A stretch of DNA of 64,000 nucleotides from Phycisphaerales bacterium (lineage in GTDB: Bacteria > Planctomycetota > Phycisphaerae > Phycisphaerales > UBA1924), in contig JAJDDN010000003.1 of assembly GCA_029260295.1 (NCBI GenBank), positions 1 to 64,000 of the forward strand, written 5' to 3'. The stretch's first letter is position 1; each line of letters opens with the position of its first letter. Below the pieces are notes generated by a model. It searched no databases. It was not told the DNA's origin and saw nothing but the letters and a program-made list of their open reading frames with translations. The position numbers were made by a program, and so were the translations under genes. Shown here piece after piece: positions 1 through 8,758 of this stretch.

Positions 1-318
1 CCAGAGAGAATAATTTTCATGTTCGCTCTTGCACCAACAACTCGCGAACATGGTTTCGCGGACAAAATCTTCATCCCTGCTTGGAATTGTTGACAAAACC
101 GAACTCTCACTTTGTTTCTTCCAATGGGCAATCATTTTCTCTTTTAATTCTGAAGGAATGCACCCTTCAAAATTATCTTCCAGCCGATCTAGTCGACACA
201 TATAAAGCCTAGATGTCAACAGCAAATGCACCATCTTGATTGGATCCAAATACCTCCAAACAACAGTATTCACATCCGCTGGTTGACGAAAACAATGATG
301 AGTTGTGCAAGTTTCCAC
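1..318 (-). CDS. DUF2971-like protein, N-terminal part (runs off the left edge)
   Basis: This gene is absent from the ORF track because its stop lies outside the window. The frame opens at a GTG six bases after the lepA stop and stays open for 106 codons. The last codons of lepA supply a GGGGAG ribosome-binding site. The predicted protein has VWRYLDPIKMVHLL, DRLEDNFEG and FASCWCKSEHENYSLW. These match, from memory of the family, the hallmarks of DUF2971 proteins (W-x-Y start, D-x-x-D-x-x-EG, and a CW...E...W block). The molecular function is unknown. Base composition is clearly more AT-rich than lepA and its neighbours (AAA, TTT, AAT, TTA codons), which hints at acquisition by transfer. The family call is an inference from motifs only. 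Confidence 0.6.
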   Translation of the reverse strand, partial: METCTTHHCFRQPADVNTVVWRYLDPIKMVHLLLTSRLYMCRLDRLEDNFEGCIPSELKEKMIAHWKKQSESSVLSTIPSRDEDFVRETMFASCWCKSEHENYSLW

Positions 319-324
319 GCTCTC

Positions 325-2136
325 TCACTCCCCCGTATCCAGCACCGCCATGAACGCCTTCTGTGGGATGTTCACCGAGCCGATAGACTTCATCTTGCTC
401 TTGCCCTTCTTCTGGGCTTCGAGCAGCTTGCGCTTTCGGGAGATGTCGCCGCCGTAGCATTTGGCCGTCACATCCTTGCGGAAACCCTTGATGGTTTCGC
501 GGGCGATGATCTTGCCGCCGATGGCGGCTTGGAGCGGGATCTCGAACTGGTGGCGGTCGATCTGCTTCTTGAGCTTGCTCAAGAGCAGCTTCCCACGCGA
601 CACCGAGCGGTCGCGGTGACAGATCAACGACAACGCTTCCACCGGCTCATTGTTGATTAGGATCGTCACCTTGCACAACTCGTTCTTCTCGTAGCGGATG
701 ACCTCGTAGTCCATCGTCGCATACCCCTGAGAAATCCCCTTGAGCTTGTCGTAGAAATCAAAGATGATCTCGGCCAGCGGGATCTCGAAGCTCAGCATGT
801 CACGCCCATGGCTCACAAAGACCTGGTTCTTGAAGATCCCACGCCGATCAAGACACAGCTTCATCGTCTCACCGATGTATTTTTCGGGTGTCATGATCTC
901 GACCTTGCAGATCGGCTCTGTAAACTCGGTAATCAAACCAGAATCTGGGAGGTCCGCTGGGTTGTGGATCTCTTTTTCGAAGATCTCGTTGCCCTTGCCC
1001 CGCATTTTGATCTTGTAAGACACAGTCGGCGCGGTCTGCACAACCTCGACGCCCGCTTCGCGTTCCAAGCGTTCTTGGATGATGTCCATGTGCAGCAGCC
1101 CGAGGAACCCGCACCGGAACCCGAAGCCGAGGGCTTCACTGTGCACCGCTTGGAACGAGAACGATGAATCGTTCAAAGCCAGCTTCTCCATGCCTTCTCT
1201 CAGTTCTTCGAAGTCATTACCCTTCTTCTCCGTCGTTGACGGATAGAAATCACAGAACACCATCTGCGACGGCGGCTCGTACCCCTCAAGCGGCTCCTCT
1301 GCACGGTCGTGATCGATCGTAATCGTATCACCAACACGCACATCACCCAGCGTCTTGATCGCCGCGACCAGATAACAAGTTTCCCCAGCACCGATCGATT
1401 TGTGCTTCTCTTGCTTGGGGTTGTATTTGCCGAGCTCGGTGATCGTGAAGGTCCGCTCCAAACCCATCATCAGGATCTTGTCACCAACCGTCAGCTTCCC
1501 ATCAAACACCCGGCAGTACACAATCACGCCACGGTAATCGTCATAGATCGCATCAAAGATCAACGCCCGTGTCTGCGAAATCTTCGAAGGCTCCGGCGGC
1601 GGGAACCGATCACAGATCGCATCAAGCAACTCCGGAATCCCCTCGCCGGTCTTTGCAGAAACCGGGATACATTCCATCGCGTCAATCCCAAGAACTTGTT
1701 CCACCTCGTCGGCAATCTCATCGGGACGCGCACCGGGCAGATCAATCTTGTTAAGCACCGGTACGATTTCGAGATTCTGTTCAACCGCGAGATAAGTGTT
1801 TACCACCGTCTGCGCTTCGACCCCCTGCGACGCATCGACAATCAGCAGTGCACCTTCACACGCTTTGAGCGCACGCGACACTTCGTACCCGAAGTCGACA
1901 TGCCCGGGCGTGTCGATGAAGTTGAGCATGTAGTCTTCGCCATTGTGATGGTGATGCACCGTCACGGCCGACGCTTTAATTGTGATCCCCCGCTCGCGCT
2001 CTAGATCCATCGAGTCCAGAAGCTGGGCCTTGGCCTCGCGGTCGGAGACGGCGTTGGTCGCTTGGAGCAAGCGATCGGCAAGCGTGGACTTGCCATGGTC
2101 AATATGAGCGATGATTGAAAAATTGCGGATCTGCAC
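325..2136 (-). CDS. lepA: Elongation factor 4 (LepA), back-translocating GTPase
   Basis: This is a ribosome-associated translational GTPase that acts on stalled or mis-translocated ribosomes in the cytoplasm. The N-terminus shows the G1 motif AHIDHGKST. It is followed by the G3 motif DTPGHVDF and the G4 motif NKIDLP, then EF-G-like domains. The LepA-specific C-terminal domain ends with GSVNIPQKAF. At 603 residues it has the normal family length (about 600) and looks intact. Translation starts at a GTG, with a weak AAGGG about 8 nt upstream. The DUF2971-like gene follows immediately on the same strand and could be co-transcribed. Confidence 0.97.
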   Translation of the reverse strand: MQIRNFSIIAHIDHGKSTLADRLLQATNAVSDREAKAQLLDSMDLERERGITIKASAVTVHHHHNGEDYMLNFIDTPGHVDFGYEVSRALKACEGALLIVDASQGVEAQTVVNTYLAVEQNLEIVPVLNKIDLPGARPDEIADEVEQVLGIDAMECIPVSAKTGEGIPELLDAICDRFPPPEPSKISQTRALIFDAIYDDYRGVIVYCRVFDGKLTVGDKILMMGLERTFTITELGKYNPKQEKHKSIGAGETCYLVAAIKTLGDVRVGDTITIDHDRAEEPLEGYEPPSQMVFCDFYPSTTEKKGNDFEELREGMEKLALNDSSFSFQAVHSEALGFGFRCGFLGLLHMDIIQERLEREAGVEVVQTAPTVSYKIKMRGKGNEIFEKEIHNPADLPDSGLITEFTEPICKVEIMTPEKYIGETMKLCLDRRGIFKNQVFVSHGRDMLSFEIPLAEIIFDFYDKLKGISQGYATMDYEVIRYEKNELCKVTILINNEPVEALSLICHRDRSVSRGKLLLSKLKKQIDRHQFEIPLQAAIGGKIIARETIKGFRKDVTAKCYGGDISRKRKLLEAQKKGKSKMKSIGSVNIPQKAFMAVLDTGE

Positions 2137-2227
2137 GGATAAAGCCCTTCGGGTTAGCCGAGCATGGTACGCATTGGTCTGTGTAAAGGTCTGCTCAGAG
2201 GGCTCTTAGAACCCGGATTCGAGCGAA

Positions 2228-2632
2228 TCAGTCGCACCAATCTTCTTCCCACCAAGGACGATCGCAGCACCCGTGTCCGGTATGGCGATGCCCGCTTCGG
2301 TGGGATGATCGCCTGGAGCTGTATCCATACCCATAATCACGATCACGCCGCGACCCGTACTCGCGATCATGGCGGTTGGCATCACCAATAATCGCTCCGC
2401 CGGCCGAGCCGATGATCAACCCGGTCAGGGCACCCTCGCCAGCATTGCCATCGAGCGAACCGAGCGCCAGCCCGGTCAGTGTCCCAAGAACTGCCCCGGT
2501 AAAGAGCCCCTCGCCGGCCGTCTCGCAGCCGCCCAGCGTGCTTGTGCCCAGAACAATCGCTGTGGTCAGCATTGCTTTGGTAAACATCCCTTTGGAAGTC
2601 AGCCAGGATCGTTTGGTGTTGAGTGCGTTCAT
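2228..2632 (-). CDS. Small glycine-zipper lipoprotein
   Basis: The 134-residue protein has a hydrophobic signal segment ending in the lipobox LGGC (about residues 32-35), so it should be lipid-anchored in the envelope. After the cysteine come glycine-rich segments such as GALTGLIIGSAGGAIIG. They are typical of glycine-zipper (OmpA/SlyB/YMGG-like) membrane-inserting proteins. The tail is rich in Arg, Tyr, His and Ser and ends in an acidic Trp-rich patch. The first ATG is preceded by AGGAG with good spacing. An internal ATG (MFTKAML) would also give a normal signal peptide, so the start is not certain. The exact role is unknown; envelope structure or stress adaptation is likely from the family. 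Confidence 0.75.
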   Translation of the reverse strand: MNALNTKRSWLTSKGMFTKAMLTTAIVLGTSTLGGCETAGEGLFTGAVLGTLTGLALGSLDGNAGEGALTGLIIGSAGGAIIGDANRHDREYGSRRDRDYGYGYSSRRSSHRSGHRHTGHGCCDRPWWEEDWCD

Positions 2633-2811
2633 TGTGAGCTCCTGTAAGAGAGACTGGTGACAGATCTCATGGTCATACCGCTCGTTGTCTACCGGCCTGA
2701 CACCTGATTCTGAACCAGATCCAAGAAATCAGCCGGGAACACAAGTAAGCGTACACTTACTATATTGAAGAATCATCGTCCCGGTTGCAACACAATTCAC
2801 TCTTCTGTGCG

Positions 2812-2823
2812 TATTTTTCTGTA
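2812..2823 (+). promoter_or_regulatory. Leaderless-type -10 box upstream of the 2824 gene
   Basis: TATTTT lies 6 nt before ATG 2824, and no Shine-Dalgarno sequence is present. The spacing matches the other TANNNT boxes in this window and supports ATG 2824 over the longer ORF-track start. Confidence 0.4.
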
Positions 2824-4614
2824 ATGAATCAGTTTTCACGATATTTCCGGGCCTTCTTGGTCGCCCTGAGCACCCTCTCGGCCCCTGCGCTGTCACAATC
2901 GATCCGCCCACTGACCGACCGGATCGATGCAATTGTCGCCCATCCGTTGGTGCTCCCGATCCTGGTCGAAAATCCGAAGTCCATCAAATCCGATCTCCGC
3001 GTCCGCCTAGACGATGGCCGATCCGTTGAAGCCAACGCCTACTTTGTCTGGGCATCCAATACCGGATCCAACACCGGGTGGACACGCGGGACGCCGCTCT
3101 GGCACCTGCAGACCAGCGACCAGTTCGCCAAATCTCCGCCGGCATCATCAGGCACATGGATCGCGATGATCGATCTCCCGATCGACGCGGTCGGCCAAGG
3201 GATCTGGATCGACGAGACCCGCTACGCGCCCAACTGGCTCCCCTCCCCTATGCGTGTGATCCTCGAAACCAGCTCCCGCGCACACGACGGTTTCTGGGAC
3301 CCCGCACTGTCTGAGACCCAGCAAAGCTCGCCATACATCAACAACGCCATCTCCAATCTCCGCGCCGACCCCTTCAACCGCTGGCGCGCCCGGCTCATGG
3401 CCAAAGGGTTCAATCCCACTCTTTCAACAGATACCAACCCAATCACCACCGACCGCGACCTGACGGCGATCCACACCGAACTGCTCCAATCAGACACCTC
3501 CCATGTGCTCGATGACATCGCAGAGCACTTCGCGGCCCGCTGGCAGATCATCCTCGGACGCATCTGGCTCATCGACCCGGAAGTTGCGCTCCGGCTCAAG
3601 CACCAGCTTTCGCGGACAGCATCAGCAGGCAACAACATCATCCCGCTCTGGACCGACGACACCACCCAACTCAGCGCATTGGCCCATGATCTGCTCTCAC
3701 CCTTTGTGAATGACGAACTCCGTGTCGAGCGCGTTGTGGCATGGCTCGATACACAACCAAGCTCAATGAGCTGGATCATCGACGATTCCGGGCACCCATC
3801 ACGCGACCCGTTCGAGCTCACCCCGGAGATCGGGCTGTTCCAGATGTCGGATCAACCAGACGACGACGCTGGGGGGCTCGTCCGAATTCAGAGCCAAGGC
3901 ATCGCCCCGCATGTGCTCACCATCACTTCAAACACACTGACCCAGACTTCGCTGGTCACCCCAACGGCCGCGGTTGCAAACTATGCGCAGGCCAGCGATC
4001 ACAGACAGATCAATGTCCAGATCGGCCGTCAGCGTTCAACCCTCAAATCAAACGCCAATATCCCGCTGGCCATGCCGCCGGGAGTTCTTGTTGGCCCGCT
4101 GCTTTCGGACTGGACCCTAGCCGCCTTTGGATCACACCAATCCGGGCTCGGGGCACTCCCCCCACTGAACCGCCGCGTCGCGGGCCTCGTCCACCGGATC
4201 GCGGATATCAACGAGCCCAACCCACGCGTTGGTTGGCGTCTCTATCTTGAATGCGTGATTGATCCCGATGCCGGCTCTACAGATTCGACGGTGCAGGTCT
4301 GGATCGGCCCGATGGGCTCGACCCGGGTATCGTGGACCATCTCGAAGCTGATCGGGCTCGTCGAAACAAGTTCCGATCGAGATATTGAACTCAGCTCAGA
4401 CTTCTCGGCCATCACCGCCAACGACCGCTGGATCTTCGAACTCAAAATCCCGCCCAACGCCATCTCGCCCGACGGTTTCCTCACACTCGGGCTCGAACGG
4501 ACCGACGGGGACGCCCATTCGAGCTGGCCACGGCGCATGATGCCCTGGCAATCTGAGCCTGGCCGATTCACGATCGATGTCACCGGCTGGACCGGTTCTG
4601 ATCAATCGAACTGA
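2824..4614 (+). CDS. Secreted protein of unknown function
   Basis: I do not recognise the family. The start was moved from 2785 to ATG 2824 because this gives a clean signal peptide (FLVALSTLSAPALS) and sits 6 nt after a TATTTT box. The mature part, about 570 residues, has no obvious transmembrane segments. It includes a mid-region rich in Trp and Arg (AEHFAARWQIILGRIWLID). The C-terminal third looks beta-rich, with WRLYLECVIDPDAGS followed by an acidic and polar region. The pattern would fit a carbohydrate-binding or DOMON-like beta sandwich, but this is speculation. It is convergent with the BatA-like gene, leaving only 15 nt between stops. Confidence 0.7.
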   Translation: MNQFSRYFRAFLVALSTLSAPALSQSIRPLTDRIDAIVAHPLVLPILVENPKSIKSDLRVRLDDGRSVEANAYFVWASNTGSNTGWTRGTPLWHLQTSDQFAKSPPASSGTWIAMIDLPIDAVGQGIWIDETRYAPNWLPSPMRVILETSSRAHDGFWDPALSETQQSSPYINNAISNLRADPFNRWRARLMAKGFNPTLSTDTNPITTDRDLTAIHTELLQSDTSHVLDDIAEHFAARWQIILGRIWLIDPEVALRLKHQLSRTASAGNNIIPLWTDDTTQLSALAHDLLSPFVNDELRVERVVAWLDTQPSSMSWIIDDSGHPSRDPFELTPEIGLFQMSDQPDDDAGGLVRIQSQGIAPHVLTITSNTLTQTSLVTPTAAVANYAQASDHRQINVQIGRQRSTLKSNANIPLAMPPGVLVGPLLSDWTLAAFGSHQSGLGALPPLNRRVAGLVHRIADINEPNPRVGWRLYLECVIDPDAGSTDSTVQVWIGPMGSTRVSWTISKLIGLVETSSDRDIELSSDFSAITANDRWIFELKIPPNAISPDGFLTLGLERTDGDAHSSWPRRMMPWQSEPGRFTIDVTGWTGSDQSN

Positions 4615-4629
4615 CTTACATGAGAACGA

Positions 4630-6405
4630 CTAAATGACGCGCCGCCGGAGCAGATCCAGCGTCCATTCAAGGGTCAGCACCACAAGCCCCGCCAGCACGA
4701 ACCACCGCCAGAGCTCAACGCGCCCCCCGCTGCTTGCGCCAGCAAACCCATCGGGAGTATCCACGCTTCGGTTGGTCAGCGTTTGCCCCGCCCTGACGGT
4801 CTGTTCCCGATCAAGCAGGGACACCCCGACCTCTTCACCATCGACTATTGCCAGCCCTACCCGGTCGATCACCGTGCCGTTCTCTCCGATCGGATTACCT
4901 GTACGATGAATCACCGCCGACCCGCTTGTGCCCGGGAGTAGATACTGAACCGCATTGGCGAAGAACATCGGCATCGAAACCTGCACGCCCCAGTTTGAAT
5001 CTGCGAGCGCAAACCCGACCGCCAAATGCCGAACACCAGACTCGGCGGTTTCGGTGATCATCGCCCCCTGCTCGCCAGAGGCCAGCGCATCGCCATCAAC
5101 AACTTGCCCGCCTGCAAAGCTCAAACCGCTCAGATCAACATCACGCATCACAGGATGTGACCGATCCCAGGTCAAGACCCGGCGCAGGACACTGTCATCT
5201 TCAGCCCCGCCCGCCCCGATCTCAACAGTCGGGATTAACACACGCGGATCTCTCTGAACTCGATCATAAATCATCAGCCCCGTGCCAGAGACTACCGACT
5301 CACCAGGCGCAACAACCGCGACAACCCCGCCCGTCACTGCGGAGAGCACATCAACCAAAAGCGGATCGGCCAATCCGTCTGGAGCCACGATTGTTGTCAC
5401 AATGGGCAACGGGTCGGGCATCATGACCCAGACCCTGCTGTCGGTATCGAGCACATCGTGACGCGAGATTGATACTTCGATCAGTGCTGCCGAATCGAGA
5501 CGCAATGAGAGCGTGGCCGCAGATTCAGTTATTCCATTCTCATCGGGTACCAGCTCGATCGCCTTGCTCGCCAGCACCGCTCCGTTGACCATCAGCTTCA
5601 CTTGCACGCCCGTCGGGTGCTCAACAACCCCTGCAACGGTTACAAATATTCTGCAATCGACCGGATCAACTTGATCCCGTTGCCCACCAACAAGCACAAT
5701 CCCAAGATTCCCGCGCACATCTCGTCTTTCGTTATCAACCAAGGGCCGACGGACAATCACGCCGCCGTCATCAAATGCCGCATCGGTAAACACGAATGTC
5801 TGCACGGCACTGTCCTGCGATCCATCCTCCGAGGCCCCTTGAGTAATGATCGATCCGGCGAGCTCGATAGCTGCATCGAGATCGCTCGGAGTGTCGGTCC
5901 CTTCGATAGATTCGATCGCCCCGCGCGCCTGCCGCCACGATCCCGAAACTCCTGAGACCATCTGAGCCGTGGCTCCCGCGCGGATCACACGGAACTTTGT
6001 GGTTGATGACCGCCCCGCGATTGTACGGACCAGTTTGATCGCTTCACGCTTAGAAATATCCAGCCTGGTTTGGCCCTTCAGATCACCGAGTGCATTCATC
6101 GACGCCCCCGCATCAATCACCACCACAACCTCCCCCCCCCCAATGTGAAGATCAGCGTTTCGGGTGGGTCTAGCGATTGCGATGGCGAGCAAGATCACAG
6201 CGATCAGTTGCAAGAACAAAAGCATCGACGGGCGGATCATCTGCCAAGGGATATTGCCCTCTACATCCCGGATCGCCCGCTTCCAGAGCAGTGTCGAGGA
6301 CACCCGCACCGGCCGTCGCCTGAGCCGGAGCATCCAGTACAGGAGCACCAACACCGAACCGACCCCGCCAGCGATCAATCCCGCTATGGGCGCAAGAAAG
6401 TTCAC
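4630..6405 (-). CDS. BatA-type membrane protein with a VWA-like domain
   Basis: The N-terminus carries two membrane segments with the BatA signature. A loop region (RRPVRVSSTLLWKR) is followed by SMLLFLQLIAVILLAIAIARP at about residues 60-80. A von Willebrand A-like domain begins near residue 92 with VVVVIDAGASMNALG. The usual MIDAS DxSxS reads DAGAS, so one metal-ligand serine is replaced by glycine. The C-terminus has a final membrane helix (WFVLAGLVVLTLEWTL). Such proteins usually work with MoxR ATPases and DUF58 proteins; the only moxR here is 7 kb away. It begins 3 nt after rlmE, so the two are probably co-transcribed. A G10 run lies just before the VWA domain and could cause frameshifts. 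Confidence 0.8.
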   Translation of the reverse strand: MNFLAPIAGLIAGGVGSVLVLLYWMLRLRRRPVRVSSTLLWKRAIRDVEGNIPWQMIRPSMLLFLQLIAVILLAIAIARPTRNADLHIGGGEVVVVIDAGASMNALGDLKGQTRLDISKREAIKLVRTIAGRSSTTKFRVIRAGATAQMVSGVSGSWRQARGAIESIEGTDTPSDLDAAIELAGSIITQGASEDGSQDSAVQTFVFTDAAFDDGGVIVRRPLVDNERRDVRGNLGIVLVGGQRDQVDPVDCRIFVTVAGVVEHPTGVQVKLMVNGAVLASKAIELVPDENGITESAATLSLRLDSAALIEVSISRHDVLDTDSRVWVMMPDPLPIVTTIVAPDGLADPLLVDVLSAVTGGVVAVVAPGESVVSGTGLMIYDRVQRDPRVLIPTVEIGAGGAEDDSVLRRVLTWDRSHPVMRDVDLSGLSFAGGQVVDGDALASGEQGAMITETAESGVRHLAVGFALADSNWGVQVSMPMFFANAVQYLLPGTSGSAVIHRTGNPIGENGTVIDRVGLAIVDGEEVGVSLLDREQTVRAGQTLTNRSVDTPDGFAGASSGGRVELWRWFVLAGLVVLTLEWTLDLLRRRVI

Positions 6406-6408
6406 CCG

Positions 6409-7131
6409 TTAGTTGCCCCACCCGGGCGGCGGCGTCAAAGGCTTCACTTTCTCTTCGGCTTCATTATGAATCCGAGCCCGCTTGGGGATAAACCCGATCC
6501 CAAAGATATAAGTCTCCCGCGATACATCCCGGCACGCATCGGGCTTGATCGCACCCGCAGTGCGGAACTGCTTTTTAACACGCGAAAGCAACTCCGGAAA
6601 CGATTCGCCCTCGAGGACCTTCATCGTGCAGTTGCCGTTCTTCTTGAGCAGCTTGGGGAACTCATCGACAATTGATTGGCACAAACGCTCGGAGAAGAAG
6701 TCGTCGCCGTGCCCGGTTGTTGACGGGGCCATGTCCGACATGACGACATCAAACAACGGCTGAACAAGCTGTGCTTCGGGCTGCTGATCATCGGGCAGAT
6801 CAAACACCACCTTCTGCTCCATCACCATCGGAGGCAGCAGGTCCGCCACATCGGTCTTTGTAAAGTCACCAGTAATCGTCCGACTGTTGGGACCCAGCTC
6901 GATCCGCATTTCCTGCAGATCGATCCCCACCACCAGCCCGTCCTCCCCAACGAGCCTCTCGGCTACCTGCATCCACGACCCAGGGAAACATCCCAGATCC
7001 AGCACCCGGTTCCCCTTGCGGATCAGATTGCGACGCTGCTGGATCTCCAGCAGCTTGTACGCCGATCGCGCGGCATAGCCGTCGCGTTTGGCCATCTTGA
7101 AATACTTATCGTGGAGTTTGCGTTGAGCCAT
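6409..7131 (-). CDS. rlmE: 23S rRNA 2'-O-methyltransferase RlmE (FtsJ/RrmJ)
   Basis: It uses S-adenosylmethionine to methylate the ribose of U2552 (E. coli numbering) in the A-loop of 23S rRNA. The SAM-binding motif is VLDLGCFPGSW. The K-D-K-E catalytic set is visible: Lys in SAYKL, Asp in MSDMAPS, Lys in TMKVLEGE and Glu in SRETYIFG. Length (240 aa) is slightly above the E. coli enzyme (209 aa). The extra residues are an acidic insertion (VFDLPDDQQPEAQ) and a C-terminal tail. It is the first gene of a likely two-gene unit with the BatA-like gene. Confidence 0.95.
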   Translation of the reverse strand: MAQRKLHDKYFKMAKRDGYAARSAYKLLEIQQRRNLIRKGNRVLDLGCFPGSWMQVAERLVGEDGLVVGIDLQEMRIELGPNSRTITGDFTKTDVADLLPPMVMEQKVVFDLPDDQQPEAQLVQPLFDVVMSDMAPSTTGHGDDFFSERLCQSIVDEFPKLLKKNGNCTMKVLEGESFPELLSRVKKQFRTAGAIKPDACRDVSRETYIFGIGFIPKRARIHNEAEEKVKPLTPPPGWGN

Positions 7132-7159
7132 TCGTTCTTATCCGTTCACTTGTAACTAA

Positions 7160-8725
7160 CTATTTGTAGAAGACCACGACCGCATCAGTCCAGTGGTGCG
7201 GTGCCCAAGTCTCGCCCCGTCCCTCATTGAGGTACTCGTCGAGCTCGTACTCAATGGTAATCGTCTCACCCAGCATAAACTCAGCCTGCACATCAACAAT
7301 CCAAGGCTCCACCTTCGACCCCGGGGCCCACCCAGACCGGTCAAACTTCCAGGTCCCCCCCTGAGGGCGGCACGGATTCAGGTACACATCGGTCTTCCAG
7401 AGATGATCCCGGGCCGACATCGTAATGAAATCCTGTTCCAGCACATCCCCCTCGTTGGGCTCAGAGCCGATCATCAGCGTCCGCCAGATCGGCATGAACT
7501 CCCCGGCATTCTTGGAGTTGGGGAACATCCCGTGTCCGGTAACCGTCGCACGCACCCGAGCATGGGTCGCCCCAGCGGGAACCGCCAACTCGCGTGCCTT
7601 GTAAAAATCAACCACTGGCTTGTCCGGATCGCCAATATCCGCGTTCCCGTTCCACAGATTCACCACCTGGATCGGCAATCGCTCCGGCTCACCCGGGTAG
7701 AAATCCAGCGTAAACGAGACCAGCCATCCCTTCATGTAGGTCCCGATGTGGGCGTCGAACTCGCGCTGATCCGCGAACAAAGGCAGCAGATCCGTCACAT
7801 CCATATGCCAGGTCCATCCACGACGGAACGGCGTAATAAATCTGAACACCTCAAACCGCTCACCAGCTTCTTCATCTTCCCCAGGTATCGAAATGCCAAT
7901 AGTCCCCTTCTTGTCCCAGTGGTCGTACCCAACCTCAGGCTCCCCGAGCGTCAGGGTCGCGATCACCCGCCCCACTTCTTCTGGAACAGTTGAGAAATCC
8001 ACATCGGACTTGAGCCGCTTCGCGTTTGCGAGGAACTCCGCATCAAACACCTCAACCCGAACCGGTTCAGAGAGTGGTTCGTCGAGCAGCGTCACACTCG
8101 AGATAGCAACATCCTTTACATCAATCGAATCCCCTTCAACCCCCGCCATCGCGTGCAGCTTCATCGGACGCACATCCCAGATTTCCTCATCGATCACCGT
8201 CTGCCCATCGATCAGCACCATCACATGCGCCCCGCCGAGGATGTAGCGGAGCTGGACCATCACATCCATCCATTCCCCGGTGCGGAACTCGACATCGCTC
8301 AAGGCATTGATCCGCTCTCGCCCGTTGGCATGCACCGAAATCTCCCGCTGGGGGCGGTCGTACCAGTTGCCAGAGCTGTCAAACCACCCCATCACCCGCC
8401 CCTTCTCGTCGGGCTCAAGATCCGTCGGCTGCGGGTTGTGCACATCAAACCCGATCGCGATCGAATGATCCGTGTTGGGCTCGTCCCACACAAAGCCCTC
8501 TTCGAGTTGCCCGCGATCAGGATCGATCAGCACCAATCCGAATCCCTTCGCATCCCCAAGTGACTCAGAGGTCGGCACTTTGATCCGCATCGACACCCAA
8601 ACCGACTCAACAACCCCCTCGGTCGGACCAGTCCGCCCCTTGAGTGGTCCGGCGCTGCACACAGAAACCAATGCCATGAGCACTGAAATGGTCACACACT
8701 GAACGATCTGAGATTTGTGGATCAT
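7160..8725 (-). CDS. Secreted PNGase F-like protein with a lectin-like N-terminal domain
   Basis: A signal peptide (VLMALVSVCSA) is followed by about 180 residues of beta-rich sequence like an L-type lectin or LamG fold (for example GEWMDVMVQLRYILGG). Residues from about 230 resemble the two domains of peptide-N-glycosidase F. The first shows YDHWDKKGTIGIS and RFITPFRRGWTWHMDVTDLLPLF. The second shows NPCRPQGGTWKFDRSGWAPG, close to the QGGTWxxDRxGWxPG block of that family. A plausible role is removal of N-linked glycans, or binding of glycans or peptides, in the periplasm or outside the cell. Catalytic acids were not mapped. Translation probably starts leaderless, because TATCCT lies 5 nt before the ATG. 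Confidence 0.75.
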   Translation of the reverse strand: MIHKSQIVQCVTISVLMALVSVCSAGPLKGRTGPTEGVVESVWVSMRIKVPTSESLGDAKGFGLVLIDPDRGQLEEGFVWDEPNTDHSIAIGFDVHNPQPTDLEPDEKGRVMGWFDSSGNWYDRPQREISVHANGRERINALSDVEFRTGEWMDVMVQLRYILGGAHVMVLIDGQTVIDEEIWDVRPMKLHAMAGVEGDSIDVKDVAISSVTLLDEPLSEPVRVEVFDAEFLANAKRLKSDVDFSTVPEEVGRVIATLTLGEPEVGYDHWDKKGTIGISIPGEDEEAGERFEVFRFITPFRRGWTWHMDVTDLLPLFADQREFDAHIGTYMKGWLVSFTLDFYPGEPERLPIQVVNLWNGNADIGDPDKPVVDFYKARELAVPAGATHARVRATVTGHGMFPNSKNAGEFMPIWRTLMIGSEPNEGDVLEQDFITMSARDHLWKTDVYLNPCRPQGGTWKFDRSGWAPGSKVEPWIVDVQAEFMLGETITIEYELDEYLNEGRGETWAPHHWTDAVVVFYK

Positions 8726-8736
8726 GCCAGAGGATA
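8726..8736 (-). promoter_or_regulatory. Leaderless-type -10 box for the PNGase F-like gene
   Basis: TATCCT on the minus strand lies 5 nt before the ATG, and no Shine-Dalgarno sequence is visible. No good -35 box was found. Confidence 0.35.
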
Positions 8737-8758
8737 TGTCACCCGGCAGACAGATGCC

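Noticed and set aside
91-120. TTGACA on the plus strand near the left edge
   Set aside because: It lies inside the DUF2971-like gene on the other strand, has no good -10 box and no plus-strand gene follows.
1309-2004. 231-aa ORF antisense to lepA
   Set aside because: Shadow of lepA; no start signal or domain.
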